From positions 21,067-85,066 of the forward strand of contig NZ_JAUSAR010000079.1 of assembly GCF_030652515.1 (NCBI RefSeq): a stretch of DNA of 64,000 nucleotides, written 5' to 3'. A model generated the notes under the pieces. The model worked only from the letters and a program-made list of their open reading frames with translations. It was not told where the DNA came from and did not search any database. Both the position numbers and the translations under genes were made by a program. This stretch comes from Aquabacterium sp. (GTDB lineage Bacteria; Pseudomonadota; Gammaproteobacteria; Burkholderiales; Burkholderiaceae_C). Positions 1 through 8,390 of this stretch are shown here, in pieces; the first letter of the stretch is position 1, and each line of letters opens with the position of its first letter.

Positions 1-329
1 GCCCAGAACAAGGCCCCGAAGAAGGACGCGAAGAACATCACTTCCGAGAAGATGAACCAGGCCATGCTCCAACGGAAAGACACGTCGATGCGGTCGCTGT
101 ACTGGCCGCTCTCGCTTTCATGGATGGCATCGCCAAACCAGCGCTTGAGCGTGAACAGCCACCATGCCATGCCGAGGGCCACCGAGTAAGGCCCCCATTC
201 CACGCCATTGACCCACTGCCCAGCACCCAACGCGACAAAGAACAGGCCGATGGCGGCCATGACGGGATGGCTCGACGGGCCTGGCACGAAGTAGTAGGGA
301 GCTTGCCCTTTGGGAACCGCTGCCGACAT
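1..329 (-). CDS. ctaE: Cytochrome c oxidase subunit III (5' part, gene cut by window edge)
   Basis: Only the first 109 codons are inside the window. The translation begins MSAAVPKGQAPYYFVPGPSS and includes the family segment EVMFFASFFGALFW, which holds the conserved membrane glutamate of subunit III. The protein is an integral membrane subunit of the aa3-type oxidase and stabilises subunit I. The start is set by AGGAG seven bases before ATG. It is the last visible gene of the oxidase operon, 48 bp after the DUF2970 gene. The rest of the gene lies to the left of base 1. Confidence 0.95.
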   Translation of the reverse strand, partial: MSAAVPKGQAPYYFVPGPSSHPVMAAIGLFFVALGAGQWVNGVEWGPYSVALGMAWWLFTLKRWFGDAIHESESGQYSDRIDVSFRWSMAWFIFSEVMFFASFFGALFW

Positions 330-377
330 GTTGTTCTCCTGGATACCGTTACTTGAAAAATTGGAAGACAAAAACCA

Positions 378-593
378 TCAACTCGCCACGCCGCTCGTCA
401 CGACCCAGCGCACGAGCAAAACCAGCACCGCCACGAACACCGCACCGCCCAACAAACCGGCCACGATCAGGTGCGCGGGCTTGATCCGGGCAATGTCTTG
501 CGCCTGCCCGGACGACTTGCGAATGCCGAAGAAAGACCAGGCCACGGCTTTGACCGTTTGAGTGAAGGAGCCCTTGGGCTGATGAGCGCTCAC
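378..593 (-). CDS. DUF2970 small membrane protein
   Basis: A 71-residue protein starting at GTG; the start codon overlaps the ctaG stop (GTGA, 4 bp), so translational coupling is likely. A basic N-terminal half (KAVAWSFFGIRKS) is followed by one membrane helix (LIVAGLLGGAVFVAVLVLLV) and a short tail. It matches the DUF2970 family found between ctaG and ctaE in Burkholderiales oxidase operons. Its function is unknown, but the position suggests a role in oxidase assembly or stability. The GTG start is chosen because any ATG upstream lies deep inside ctaG. Confidence 0.85.
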   Translation of the reverse strand: MSAHQPKGSFTQTVKAVAWSFFGIRKSSGQAQDIARIKPAHLIVAGLLGGAVFVAVLVLLVRWVVTSGVAS

Positions 594-1195
594 ACGCCCC
601 CCTTTGGCGCCGCAGGCACCTTGCCACCCACCTCGAAGAAGGTGTAGGACAAGGTGATCGTGGCCACATCCTTGGGCAACTGAGGATCGATCACGAACAC
701 CACCGGCCAGCGTTTGGTTTCGCCCGGCTTGAGGATGTACTCGTTGAAGCAAAAGCACTGCAATTTGTTGAAATGCGCCGTGGCCTGCTTGGGCGCGTAA
801 CTGGGGATCGCTTGCGCGGCCATGGTGCGGTTCTGCGTGTTGCGGAACTCGTACATCACCGTGGTCATCTGCCCCGGGTGCACCTGCATGGAACTCACCT
901 CGGGCTTGAACTCCCACACGCCCCGGGCATTGGCATCGAACTCAACCGAAATGGTGCGGCTGGTGTCCACCTGGGTGTTGGGACGGCTCTTGGCCGAAGC
1001 ACCCGGGATCACCTGCTCGGTCAGGGACAGCACATTGATGCCCAGCGCTTTGCAGATCGACTTGTACATGGGCACCATGGCGTAGCCAAAGGCGAACATG
1101 AGGCAGGTCACCACCACCAGCTTGCCCACCATGCCCAGATTGGCTTGGCGCAGATGCAGCATCCGGGCAGACAGGGTGGCGGGCGTGGCGCTCAT
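590..1195 (-). CDS. ctaG: Cytochrome c oxidase assembly protein CtaG/Cox11
   Basis: A 201-residue CtaG/Cox11 family protein that delivers copper to the CuB site of subunit I on the periplasmic side. One N-terminal membrane helix (about residues 24-42) is followed by an Ig-like soluble domain. The copper-binding CFCF motif is at about residues 147-150, and the additional conserved cysteine sits near residue 48 (KSICKA). Length is normal for the family. It lies 6 bp after the 43-residue assembly peptide and overlaps DUF2970, consistent with one transcript for the whole oxidase operon. Confidence 0.97.
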   Translation of the reverse strand: MSATPATLSARMLHLRQANLGMVGKLVVVTCLMFAFGYAMVPMYKSICKALGINVLSLTEQVIPGASAKSRPNTQVDTSRTISVEFDANARGVWEFKPEVSSMQVHPGQMTTVMYEFRNTQNRTMAAQAIPSYAPKQATAHFNKLQCFCFNEYILKPGETKRWPVVFVIDPQLPKDVATITLSYTFFEVGGKVPAAPKGGV

Positions 1196-1201
1196 GGTGC
1201 G

Positions 1202-1333
1202 TCAGTGCTTGAGCAAAACCAGCCGCGTGATGAAGCCCACGAAAAAGACCAGGGCCACCGAGCCCAGGATCAATCCCAGGCGCAGGTTGCGCGAGCGCAT
1301 GGCTTTCTGGCTGTCAGTGGTGGGCCGGGTCAT
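1202..1333 (-). CDS. Cytochrome oxidase small assembly peptide (43 aa)
   Basis: A 43-codon reading frame between ctaD and ctaG. It reads MTRPTTDSQKAMRSRNLRLG, then a single hydrophobic helix (about residues 20-38), ending LVLLKH. Small single-helix peptides of this kind occupy this position in Burkholderiales cta operons and are annotated as cytochrome oxidase small assembly proteins. Spacing is 13 bp from the ctaD stop and 6 bp to the ctaG start, which fits a translated operon member. The assignment rests on position, length and topology. Confidence 0.8.
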   Translation of the reverse strand: MTRPTTDSQKAMRSRNLRLGLILGSVALVFFVGFITRLVLLKH

Positions 1334-1346
1334 CTTGATCACCTGC

Positions 1347-2972
1347 TCAGCCAATCACACGGGTAGCCGTGGGATCCAGCTTGGGCGGATTCTCGAAGGT
1401 GTGGAAAGGTGCTGGCGAGGGGATTTCCCATTCCAGGCCCTCGGCACCTTCCCAGGGGCGGGCCGGGGCTGGCACGCCCTTGCCACGCATGGCAGGGATC
1501 ATCACGCCAAAGATGAAGTACACCTGCGCCAGGCCGAAGGCGAAGGAGCCGATGGATGCGATCTCGTTGAAATCGGCGAACTGCATGGGGTAGTCGGCGT
1601 AACGACGCGGCATGCCCGCCAGACCCAGGAAGTGCATCGGGAAGAAGGTGACGTTGAAGGCGATCAGCGACCACCAGAAGTGCAGTTGGCCCTTCCAGTC
1701 GGGGATCATCACGCCGGTCCACTTGGGGGCCCAGTAGTAGAAGCCTGCGAACAGCGCGAACAGCGAGCCCGCCACCAGCACGTAGTGGAAGTGGGCCACC
1801 ACGTAATACGTGTCTTGCAGTTGCGTGTCGATCGGGGCCATCGACAAGATCAGGCCGGTGAAGCCGCCCATCGTGAACACGAAGATGAAGCCCACGGCCC
1901 ATACCATCGGTGCTTCAAAGGTCATGGAGCCGCGCCACATGGTGGCCACCCAGTTGAAGATCTTCACGCCCGTGGGGACCGAGATCAGCATGGTGGCGTA
2001 CATGAAGAACAGCTGGCCAGTGACCGGCATGCCGGTGGCGAACATGTGGTGGGCCCACACGATGAAGCTCAGGATGGCGATGGAGGCCGTGGCATACACC
2101 ATGGACTCGTAGCCGAACAGCTTCTTGCGGGCAAAGGCCGGGATGATCTGGCTGACGATGCCGAAGGCGGGCAAGATCATGATGTAGACCTCGGGGTGGC
2201 CGAAGAACCAGAAGATGTGCTGGTACATCACCGGATCGCCGCCGCCAGCGGGGTTGAAGAAGCTGGTGCCGAAGTGGCGGTCGGTCAGCGTCATGGTGAT
2301 GGCGCCGGCCAGCACGGGCATCACGGCGATCAGCAGGTAGGCCGTGATCAGCCAGGTCCACGAGAACATGGGCATCTTCATCAAGGTCATGCCGGGAGCG
2401 CGCATGTTCAGGATGGTGACGATGATGTTGATCGAGCCCATGACCGAACTGGCACCCATGATGTGCATGGCGAAAATACCAGCGTCCATCGAGGGGCCCA
2501 TCTGCAGGGTCAGCGGTGCGTACAGCGTCCAGCCCGCGGCGGGTGCGCCGCCGGGCATGAAGAAAGAGCCAACCAGCAGCAGTGAAGCGGGAATCAACAG
2601 CCAGAAGCTGAAGTTGTTCATCCGCGCGAAGGCCATGTCGGAGGCGCCAATCTGCAGCGGGATCATCCAGTTGGCCATGCCCACGAAGGCCGGCATGATC
2701 GCGCCGAACACCATGATGATGCCGTGCATGGTGGTGAACTGGTTGAACAGCTCGGGGTTGAACAACTGCAGACCTGGCTTGAACAGCTCGGCGCGGATGC
2801 ACAGGGCCAGCACGCCGCCGATCATCAGCATGGTCAACGAGAACAGCAGGTAGAGCGTTCCGATGTCCTTGTGGTTGGTGGCGAACACCCAGCGGCGCCA
2901 GCCGTGGGGGTGGTCGTGGGCGTGATCGTCGTGCCCGTGGGCGTGACCGCCGTGATCAATGACTGCGCTCAT
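1347..2972 (-). CDS. ctaD: Cytochrome c oxidase subunit I
   Basis: A 541-residue heme-copper oxidase catalytic subunit that reduces O2 to water and pumps protons in the inner membrane. Visible ligands are the heme a histidine H83 (MHGIIMVF), the CuB histidine H259 and cross-linked Y263 in GHPEVYIMILP, H308-H309 (AHHMF), and H394/H396 (HFHYVL). The glutamate in HPEVY marks an A1-type (aa3) enzyme. The N-terminus is unusually histidine-rich (nine His in the first 23 residues), a feature seen in related betaproteobacteria. It lies 38 bp downstream of ctaC. Confidence 0.98.
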   Translation of the reverse strand: MSAVIDHGGHAHGHDDHAHDHPHGWRRWVFATNHKDIGTLYLLFSLTMLMIGGVLALCIRAELFKPGLQLFNPELFNQFTTMHGIIMVFGAIMPAFVGMANWMIPLQIGASDMAFARMNNFSFWLLIPASLLLVGSFFMPGGAPAAGWTLYAPLTLQMGPSMDAGIFAMHIMGASSVMGSINIIVTILNMRAPGMTLMKMPMFSWTWLITAYLLIAVMPVLAGAITMTLTDRHFGTSFFNPAGGGDPVMYQHIFWFFGHPEVYIMILPAFGIVSQIIPAFARKKLFGYESMVYATASIAILSFIVWAHHMFATGMPVTGQLFFMYATMLISVPTGVKIFNWVATMWRGSMTFEAPMVWAVGFIFVFTMGGFTGLILSMAPIDTQLQDTYYVVAHFHYVLVAGSLFALFAGFYYWAPKWTGVMIPDWKGQLHFWWSLIAFNVTFFPMHFLGLAGMPRRYADYPMQFADFNEIASIGSFAFGLAQVYFIFGVMIPAMRGKGVPAPARPWEGAEGLEWEIPSPAPFHTFENPPKLDPTATRVIG

Positions 2973-3010
2973 GTCGAATCCTTTACGTATCTTGTCAGGT
3001 CAGCGCCGCG

Positions 3011-4210
3011 TCACTGACGGGCAGTGCGCACTTCAGCAGGCTGCACGACCTGCCCGGTCTTGTTGGACCAATGATTCTTGGTGTAGGTGATGACCGCAGC
3101 GATCTCCGTGTCGGAGAGTTGCTTCCAGGCGGGCATGATGTTGTTCTGCCCATTGAGCAACACCTTGATCTCCAGGCTCTTGTCGGCATTGAGCACGACG
3201 GCCGCGCCGTCCAGCGGCTTGATCGCACCACCGCCCTTGCCATTGGGCAAGTGGCAGGCGGCACAGTTGGCGGTGTAGACCTTTTCGCCACGGGCGATCA
3301 ACTCATCCTGCGTCCAGACCTTGTTGGGATCGTCGGCCTTGGCCTGCATTTCCTTGAGCTGGCCTTGCACCCAGACGCTGTAGTCGGCTTCGGAGACGAC
3401 CTTCACGTGGATAGGCATGTAGGCGTGTTCCTTGCCGCACAGCTCGACGCACTGGCCGTAGTAGTCGCCGATTTTTTCAGCGCGGAACCAGGTGTCGCGC
3501 ACGAAGCCGGGGATGGCGTCCTGCTTGATGCCGAAGGCCGGCACCATGAAGGAATGGATCACGTCGTTGGCGGTGGTGATGATGCGCACTTTTTTGTTGA
3601 CGGGTACCACCAGAGCGTTGTCGACCTTCAGCAGGTAGTTGTCACCTTGAGGCGTACCGGCATCGGACAGCGCACGCTGCGAAGCATCGAGTGTGGACAG
3701 GAAACCAATGCCCTCACCCTCGCCCCGGAGGTAGTCGTAACCCCATTTCCATTGGTAGCCGGTGGCCTTGATGGTCAGGTCGGCGTTGGTGGTGTCTTTC
3801 TGGGCCACGACCACCTTGGTGGCAGGCAGGGCCATGCCGATCACGATGATGAAGGGGATCACCGTCCAGATGATTTCAACCGTGGTCGATTCGTGGAAAT
3901 CGGCAGACTTGGCGCCCTTGGACTTGCGGTGCTTGAAGATGGAATAGAACATCACCCCAAACACTGCGACGAAGATGATGGTGCAGATCCACAGCAGCAG
4001 ATAGTGCAGGTTTTGCTGCTCCAGGGCGATTTTGGTGACCGCGGGATGCATGTCCAGCTGATTGACCGCGGGGCCGCCTGGCAGGTCGTTGACAGCCCAA
4101 GCCGCGGAACTGGCCGCCAAAGACGCCAGCGCCACAGCACCGCCGACCGCACAACCGACCGCCCGTCCTGCGGACCACCGACTCACCTGATGCCCAAGAT
4201 CCTTGATCAT
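3011..4210 (-). CDS. ctaC: Cytochrome c oxidase subunit II with fused cytochrome c domain
   Basis: A 399-residue protein with a signal peptide (about residues 1-40), two membrane helices (about 66-90 and 112-134), a cupredoxin CuA domain and a C-terminal class I cytochrome c domain. CuA ligands are H219, C254, C258, H262 and M265. The heme c site is CAACH at residues 316-320, with axial M359 (NNIMPAW). The fusion makes this a caa3-like subunit II able to accept electrons directly through its own heme c. It is the first structural gene of the oxidase set and is followed by ctaD. Confidence 0.97.
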   Translation of the reverse strand: MIKDLGHQVSRWSAGRAVGCAVGGAVALASLAASSAAWAVNDLPGGPAVNQLDMHPAVTKIALEQQNLHYLLLWICTIIFVAVFGVMFYSIFKHRKSKGAKSADFHESTTVEIIWTVIPFIIVIGMALPATKVVVAQKDTTNADLTIKATGYQWKWGYDYLRGEGEGIGFLSTLDASQRALSDAGTPQGDNYLLKVDNALVVPVNKKVRIITTANDVIHSFMVPAFGIKQDAIPGFVRDTWFRAEKIGDYYGQCVELCGKEHAYMPIHVKVVSEADYSVWVQGQLKEMQAKADDPNKVWTQDELIARGEKVYTANCAACHLPNGKGGGAIKPLDGAAVVLNADKSLEIKVLLNGQNNIMPAWKQLSDTEIAAVITYTKNHWSNKTGQVVQPAEVRTARQ

Positions 4211-4308
4211 TTCTTCGCTCGTCTATGGTTGAACTTGTTGTTTGAGAGGTCTGTTTGCGAGGGAGCTGCCTGGCGCAGGAACGCGACACATGGTCACGGT
4301 CAGGCGCC

Positions 4309-4845
4309 TCAGTCCTCCAGGTGCTTGAGCGCCCAGCGGAACTCGTCCGCCAGTTGGCGCCGGTGCTGGCGCTGAACGAATTCACCCACCACCACGCTGC
4401 GACCTTGCCCGGACAAACGCACCAGGGAGCCGTCGTCCCGATCGGGCTCGACGCGCACCCAGCGCGGGTTGAATTCGACACAGTTGGTGCGACCACCGCT
4501 TCGGCGCTCGACCCGCAGCAAATTGGGGCGCATCGCAATGTACTCGCGATCGGCGGCATGGCGGGAATACATCAGCACCGCGGCCATGACCGCCAGCATT
4601 TCCATGAATGCAAAGGGCAGCACGAAGGCTGCCCCGAAATACCAGAATCCACCCGCCAGGCCGACCGACACCAGGCAGAGCGCGGCGTACACCGACCACA
4701 CCTGACGGGCGCTGAGCGCGCCATCACGTTGAAGGAGCCATTCGACCCGCCAGCCGGAGGCATCGGGCGCCGCCATGGACGCCGCACCCTGCACCAGATT
4801 CAGCAAAGGGCGCCACACCCCAAAGCGCAGGGCGGCTGAGGACAT
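4309..4845 (-). CDS. DUF2244 family membrane protein
   Basis: A 178-residue protein of the DUF2244 family. A short N-terminal region (WRVEWLLQRDGALSARQ) leads into two closely spaced membrane helices (VWSVYAALCLVSVGLAGGFW and FVLPFAFMEMLAVMAAVLMY). A soluble C-terminal part has paired basic/aromatic strands (RVERRSGGRTNCVEFNPRWV). Such genes commonly precede ctaC in Burkholderiales. An upstream in-frame ATG at 4968 is rejected because it falls inside the predicted -10 element at 4967-4972; ATG 4845 is used, although its Shine-Dalgarno is weak. ctaC starts 98 bp downstream, probably on the same transcript. The molecular role is unknown. Confidence 0.8.
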   Translation of the reverse strand: MSSAALRFGVWRPLLNLVQGAASMAAPDASGWRVEWLLQRDGALSARQVWSVYAALCLVSVGLAGGFWYFGAAFVLPFAFMEMLAVMAAVLMYSRHAADREYIAMRPNLLRVERRSGGRTNCVEFNPRWVRVEPDRDDGSLVRLSGQGRSVVVGEFVQRQHRRQLADEFRWALKHLED

Positions 4846-4966
4846 CAGGGGGACTGGGGACAAGGTGGCAGGCATTGACGCCACGACTCCAAGGCCACAA
4901 AGGGCGGAAACGGGCGATACACCCGGAAAAAGGTCAGCTTCGTGGGCCGGCCTCAATGATCGAACC

Positions 4967-4995
4967 ATTTTAGCCGGGGTCTGTCGCTATCTCAA
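4967..4995 (-). promoter_or_regulatory. Sigma70-type promoter of the DUF2244-cta operon
   Basis: On the minus strand TTGAGA (4990-4995) and TAAAAT (4967-4972) are separated by exactly 17 bases. Transcription would begin near 4960, leaving an untranslated leader of about 115 bases before the chosen DUF2244 start. The call is from sequence match only. Confidence 0.6.
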
Positions 4996-5053
4996 CTCGC
5001 CGGGAATTTACTTTTGCTATGGCTAACCCGTGATTTTGCGGGATTCGCAACGT

Positions 5054-5986
5054 TCAGGTTTTGGGCGAGCCGCGCCGGATCATCGCTTTCATGTCATCCA
5101 GGGATACCCGGGTCTCGGCCGCAAGTGGCGGGCGGGGGGCAGGCTTGACCGCGTGGCCGTACACCAGCTCGATCGTGAGGCCCAGGCGGCCATCGGGGCG
5201 CATCAAACCCTGGGTGAGCGCCTTGAGCAAGCGCGCTCGCCAGCGCGGTGTCCGCAAACCTGCGATTCGGCCATGCGCCACATTGCCGCCCCAGGTGCGC
5301 CATTCGGCCAGCATCTCTTCGGCGCTGGCCCAGGTCAGGGTGATTTGCTCCATGTCCATGACCGGATCGGCAAAACCGGCTTCAACCAGGGCATCGCCCA
5401 GGTCGTGCATGTCGATGAAGCTGATGGTGGGCAAGGGCCAGCCCAGCTCACGGTAGATCTGGCGCAGCTCACGGGCGGTGTCGGGCCCCAGGCCGGAGCA
5501 CATCAGGAAGCCGTCCACGGCCAGGGCCTGATGCCATTGCTTCATCAATTGAGGCAGGTCCGGGTGGGCGTGCAGCGCCATGTTGGCCCACAACATCTGG
5601 ACGCCCTGCGCGGACCATGGAGCAGGCCCGGTGGAACTTGCCATCACGACCGGGTCAATCTCGCGGCGCCAGGGGGCCCACCAGACCCTGGGCGCCTGAG
5701 CCTGCCATTGCTCACGGCTGCGTTGCTGCAATTCGGGCACGGGCTCCATCACCCAGCGCTGAGCTTGCGGATAGCGGGCTTGCACTTCGGCCAATCCGCC
5801 ACCCAGAAAGCCCCCCCAATCCAGCCACTGCAAAGGCTGCAAGAGGATGATGTCCAGCTTGGAGGCCAGTCGGCGAGCCACTTCCTTGTAAAGCCAAGGT
5901 GCCTCAGGCAGGCCCGCCAGGCGGCGCGCCTGATGCAGCAAAGCCTGGGATTGAGGCGCGACGGGATTGGGCAAAGGGGCGGACAT
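5054..5986 (-). CDS. BioC-like SAM-dependent methyltransferase
   Basis: A 310-residue protein resembling the malonyl-ACP O-methyltransferase (BioC) branch of class I methyltransferases. The SAM fold is visible as a degenerate glycine-rich region (WLDWGGFLGGGLAEVQARYP, where BioC has a D-x-GxGxG) and a later LWANMALHAHPDLPQLMKQW segment that corresponds to the conserved S/NxxLHW-type helix of BioC. The region IDMHDLGDALVEAGFADPVM also matches BioC. The weak SAM loop makes the substrate uncertain; it may be a divergent paralogue. It is transcribed away from comF, 74 bp apart. The ATG at 5986 avoids overlap with comF. Confidence 0.75.
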   Translation of the reverse strand: MSAPLPNPVAPQSQALLHQARRLAGLPEAPWLYKEVARRLASKLDIILLQPLQWLDWGGFLGGGLAEVQARYPQAQRWVMEPVPELQQRSREQWQAQAPRVWWAPWRREIDPVVMASSTGPAPWSAQGVQMLWANMALHAHPDLPQLMKQWHQALAVDGFLMCSGLGPDTARELRQIYRELGWPLPTISFIDMHDLGDALVEAGFADPVMDMEQITLTWASAEEMLAEWRTWGGNVAHGRIAGLRTPRWRARLLKALTQGLMRPDGRLGLTIELVYGHAVKPAPRPPLAAETRVSLDDMKAMIRRGSPKT

Positions 5987-6060
5987 GGGGCACCAGGTGA
6001 CAGCAAAAGCCCCTCCACTGGGCGATGGCCTGCGGGCGGGGCGCTCAGTATATTGACTGG

Positions 6061-6783
6061 ATGCATTCTTTGCCCGGCTCTTCTCGTCGCTGGCGCTTGC
6101 CATGGCCCGGGCTGTGTCTGGTGTGCCAGCGGGCGCAATGGCAAGCCATCTGCCACCACTGCCTCTTGGCGTTCGCCCCACCGCGCCTGCGCTGCCAGCG
6201 CTGCGCCTTGGCATTGAACGTCAGCCAGCCCGACTGCGCGGCTTGTGAAGACTATCCGCCGGAGTTTGACCGTGCGATGGCCGCCGTGGACTACACCTCG
6301 CCTTGGCGCGAGCTGATCGCACGGTTCAAATTCCAGGGCGATGTGGCGCTGGCCAGGCCTTTGGCCACCTTGATGGCGACCCAGATGAACGCACTGCCGC
6401 CTCGGGCCCGGCCTCAATGGATCATCCCCACCCCCTTGTCGGCGCCGCGTTTGCGCGAACGTGGTTACAACCAGTCGTGGCAACTGGCCCGGCACTTGTC
6501 CAGCCTGACGAGCATCCCCACCCTGCCGCAGGCCTTGCGCCGCGTGAAAGACACGCCCCGGATGATGACCCTGGAGGCGGACGATCGCCGAAATCAGATC
6601 CGGGGGGCATTCGAGGTCAACACAGCCTGTCGCCGCGCCTTGGCCGGGCGCCGTGTGGCGCTGGTCGATGACGTGCTGACCACCGGCGCCACGGTCGATG
6701 AGGTGACGCGGACCTTGCAGGCCGCAGGTGTGCGCAGCGTGTCAGTGTGGGTGGTGGCCCGGACACCCGCGCCGGGAGCATGA
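6061..6783 (+). CDS. comF: ComF family phosphoribosyltransferase-like protein
   Basis: A 240-residue protein with the ComF layout. An N-terminal zinc-binding part has paired cysteines (CLVC, CHHC, CQRC, CAAC), and a C-terminal PRTase fold ends in the PRPP-binding motif VALVDDVLTTGATVDE. Other family landmarks are FKFQGDVALARPLA and ERGYNQSWQLAR. ComF proteins are associated with natural transformation and single-stranded DNA handling; in this lineage many are annotated simply as phosphoribosyltransferases. ATG 6061 fits the family start better than an in-frame codon 36 bases upstream, which adds a non-conserved extension. Confidence 0.92.
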   Translation: MHSLPGSSRRWRLPWPGLCLVCQRAQWQAICHHCLLAFAPPRLRCQRCALALNVSQPDCAACEDYPPEFDRAMAAVDYTSPWRELIARFKFQGDVALARPLATLMATQMNALPPRARPQWIIPTPLSAPRLRERGYNQSWQLARHLSSLTSIPTLPQALRRVKDTPRMMTLEADDRRNQIRGAFEVNTACRRALAGRRVALVDDVLTTGATVDEVTRTLQAAGVRSVSVWVVARTPAPGA

Positions 6784-6989
6784 GCCGAATCGCCCTTTGG
6801 CGCGAATGGGACGTGCGCATGGGCTTGAACCATGGCTTGAACAAAGTTAGATTCAATTGTCCGTTGGTATTTTTGAAGTGATTTCTTGATGTAACGGGAG
6901 GTGGGCACGCTGGTTGCCCTGTCATGCACGGCACTGCGCTCACATGAGTTGCAGCGATGTTGTCATTGATCCACCAGGAAGCCCCTCCC

Positions 6990-7424
6990 ATGCGCGCCGT
7001 CATCTTCTCGATCCTTGCGGTGGCCGCCAGTGCATCGCATGCGGCTCAACCCGACTGCCTGCCTGCGGCCCTGGCTTTGTCCAGCACCCCGATTGGGCAG
7101 CCCATTGCGCGGCACACGGACAGGCCCAGCCTGTTCCTCGCCTCCAATCACGGACTGGCGGCTTATTGGTACTGCCAGGGCCCCAATGGCCAGATCACCT
7201 ACTGGGAAGTTCACGGCACGCCAAAAGCCATCCTGGAAGCGGGTGGAGCCAGCGTGCTGGAAATGCTCTACATCAAGGATCGTGATGCATCTTTGAGCAA
7301 ACTGTCGGCAACGCCCTGCAACCGCGCGGACATTGCCGACCCCGATGAGCAACAACTTTGCAAGGAGTTGCTGGATGAGGTCAGGGCCCAATGGCCCCAA
7401 TCCTCGGTCACCAAGTCTCCTTGA
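6990..7424 (+). CDS. Small exported protein of unknown function
   Basis: A 144-residue protein with a clear signal peptide (MRAVIFSILAVAASASHAA, cleavage likely after residue 19). The mature part contains four cysteines (DCLPAA, YWYCQG, ATPCNR, QQLCKEL) that could form two disulfides in the periplasm. I do not recognise a family. It stands alone after a 206-base gap downstream of comF and converges on the stress-protein gene, 19 bp away. No obvious terminator separates the two. Confidence 0.7.
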   Translation: MRAVIFSILAVAASASHAAQPDCLPAALALSSTPIGQPIARHTDRPSLFLASNHGLAAYWYCQGPNGQITYWEVHGTPKAILEAGGASVLEMLYIKDRDASLSKLSATPCNRADIADPDEQQLCKELLDEVRAQWPQSSVTKSP

Positions 7425-7443
7425 GAGGAGACCTCGAAGCTTT

Positions 7444-7971
7444 TCAGCGGTAGATCTGCTCGCCGTTGTAGCTTTTCCAGCTTTGCTCGATGTGAACAGC
7501 ATCGTCATCCGAACGAGGCTTCACGCCCATCAGGATGCCGCCGTCCTTGATACCGGCCTCGTACTTCTTGACCCGCTCTTCAGGGATGCCCAAGCCAATC
7601 AGGGCACCGATCAAGCCGCCACCGGCCGCACCCGCACCCGCGCCAGCCAAAGCGGCTGCCAGAGGCCCGGCCACCACCACACCCAAACCTGGGATGAGCA
7701 GCGTCGTCCCGATGGCTGCGACCGCTGCCGCGATGGCACCCACGGTGCCGCCAATGGCCCCGCCGATGCTCGCGCCCTCTGCGGCCTTGCTGCCCAACTC
7801 GGTTTCGCGCACGGTGGAGGTTGAGAAATGGCGACTGCGCGTGTCGTCAGACATCACTAAATTCACGTCGTCCTTGGTGTAGCCACGCTCGGACAGTGAT
7901 TGGTAAGCGCGTTCTGCGCTGTCGCGGTCCTTGAACAGACCGGTGACGTAAGGGGTGTTGGTGTTGGCCAT
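7444..7971 (-). CDS. YflT/general-stress-17M-like protein
   Basis: A 175-residue protein whose first 45 residues (YVTGLFKDRDSAERAYQSLSERGY) match the YflT/general stress protein 17M domain. A long Gly/Ala-rich hydrophobic centre (about residues 66-130) looks like a glycine-zipper membrane-insertion segment, and a short acidic/aromatic tail follows. Related proteins are induced by heat, salt or envelope stress, but the biochemical role is not established. A strong GAGGAG Shine-Dalgarno lies just before ATG 7971. It is monocistronic, with about 190 bases of upstream non-coding sequence. Confidence 0.8.
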   Translation of the reverse strand: MANTNTPYVTGLFKDRDSAERAYQSLSERGYTKDDVNLVMSDDTRSRHFSTSTVRETELGSKAAEGASIGGAIGGTVGAIAAAVAAIGTTLLIPGLGVVVAGPLAAALAGAGAGAAGGGLIGALIGLGIPEERVKKYEAGIKDGGILMGVKPRSDDDAVHIEQSWKSYNGEQIYR

Positions 7972-8161
7972 GGTGGCTCCTCAGCGTTGAGTTATTGACA
8001 CCTCATGTCTGGCAAATGGCGAGCCCACGCGCCTGAAATGCACCAATAGACCTCGCCAACGGCCTCATCTGCCCCGATCAGGGTGGCGGCAGACCACCCA
8101 AAATCACGGCAAGGCGGTCGAAACCCACCAAGTCGCCTTCTTCTGAAAGCGATGGTAAAAA

Positions 8162-8377
8162 ATGCCGACCAATGCAGCATCTACCCAAGGTCATGCAGTG
8201 CCCTTGTACTTCCTGGGCCTGGGTTTCATCATGCTGGGCGCCTGCCTGATGGACTACTTTGATTCCCTGGTGCCCATGGCCGCCTGCGCCTCCGCCGGGC
8301 TGATGCTCAGCGCGCCTTTGATCAAGCAGCGGGTGCAGCGCTTCATGGGCCGCACCCTGGACCGTTCTGCCGAGTGA
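8162..8377 (+). CDS. Small two-helix membrane protein, function unknown
   Basis: A 71-residue protein with two predicted membrane helices (VPLYFLGLGFIMLGACLMDY and VPMAACASAGLMLSAPLI) and a basic tail (KQRVQRFMGRTLDR). The Shine-Dalgarno is poor (AAGCGATGG nearby), so the start is uncertain. It is divergent from the stress-protein gene and ends 13 bp before the stop of the convergent flavin monooxygenase gene. No family recognised; support comes from topology and from the absence of any competing gene. Confidence 0.55.
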   Translation: MPTNAASTQGHAVPLYFLGLGFIMLGACLMDYFDSLVPMAACASAGLMLSAPLIKQRVQRFMGRTLDRSAE

Positions 8378-8390
8378 ATGACCGGCTGGG

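Noticed and set aside
1098..2585. Plus-strand open frame of 495 codons
   Set aside because: Antisense to ctaD and the small assembly peptide; His/Gly/Gln-rich translation without motifs.
4846..4968. Longer N-terminus for the DUF2244 protein
   Set aside because: ATG 4968 lies in the predicted -10 element of a well-spaced promoter, so it would not be transcribed.
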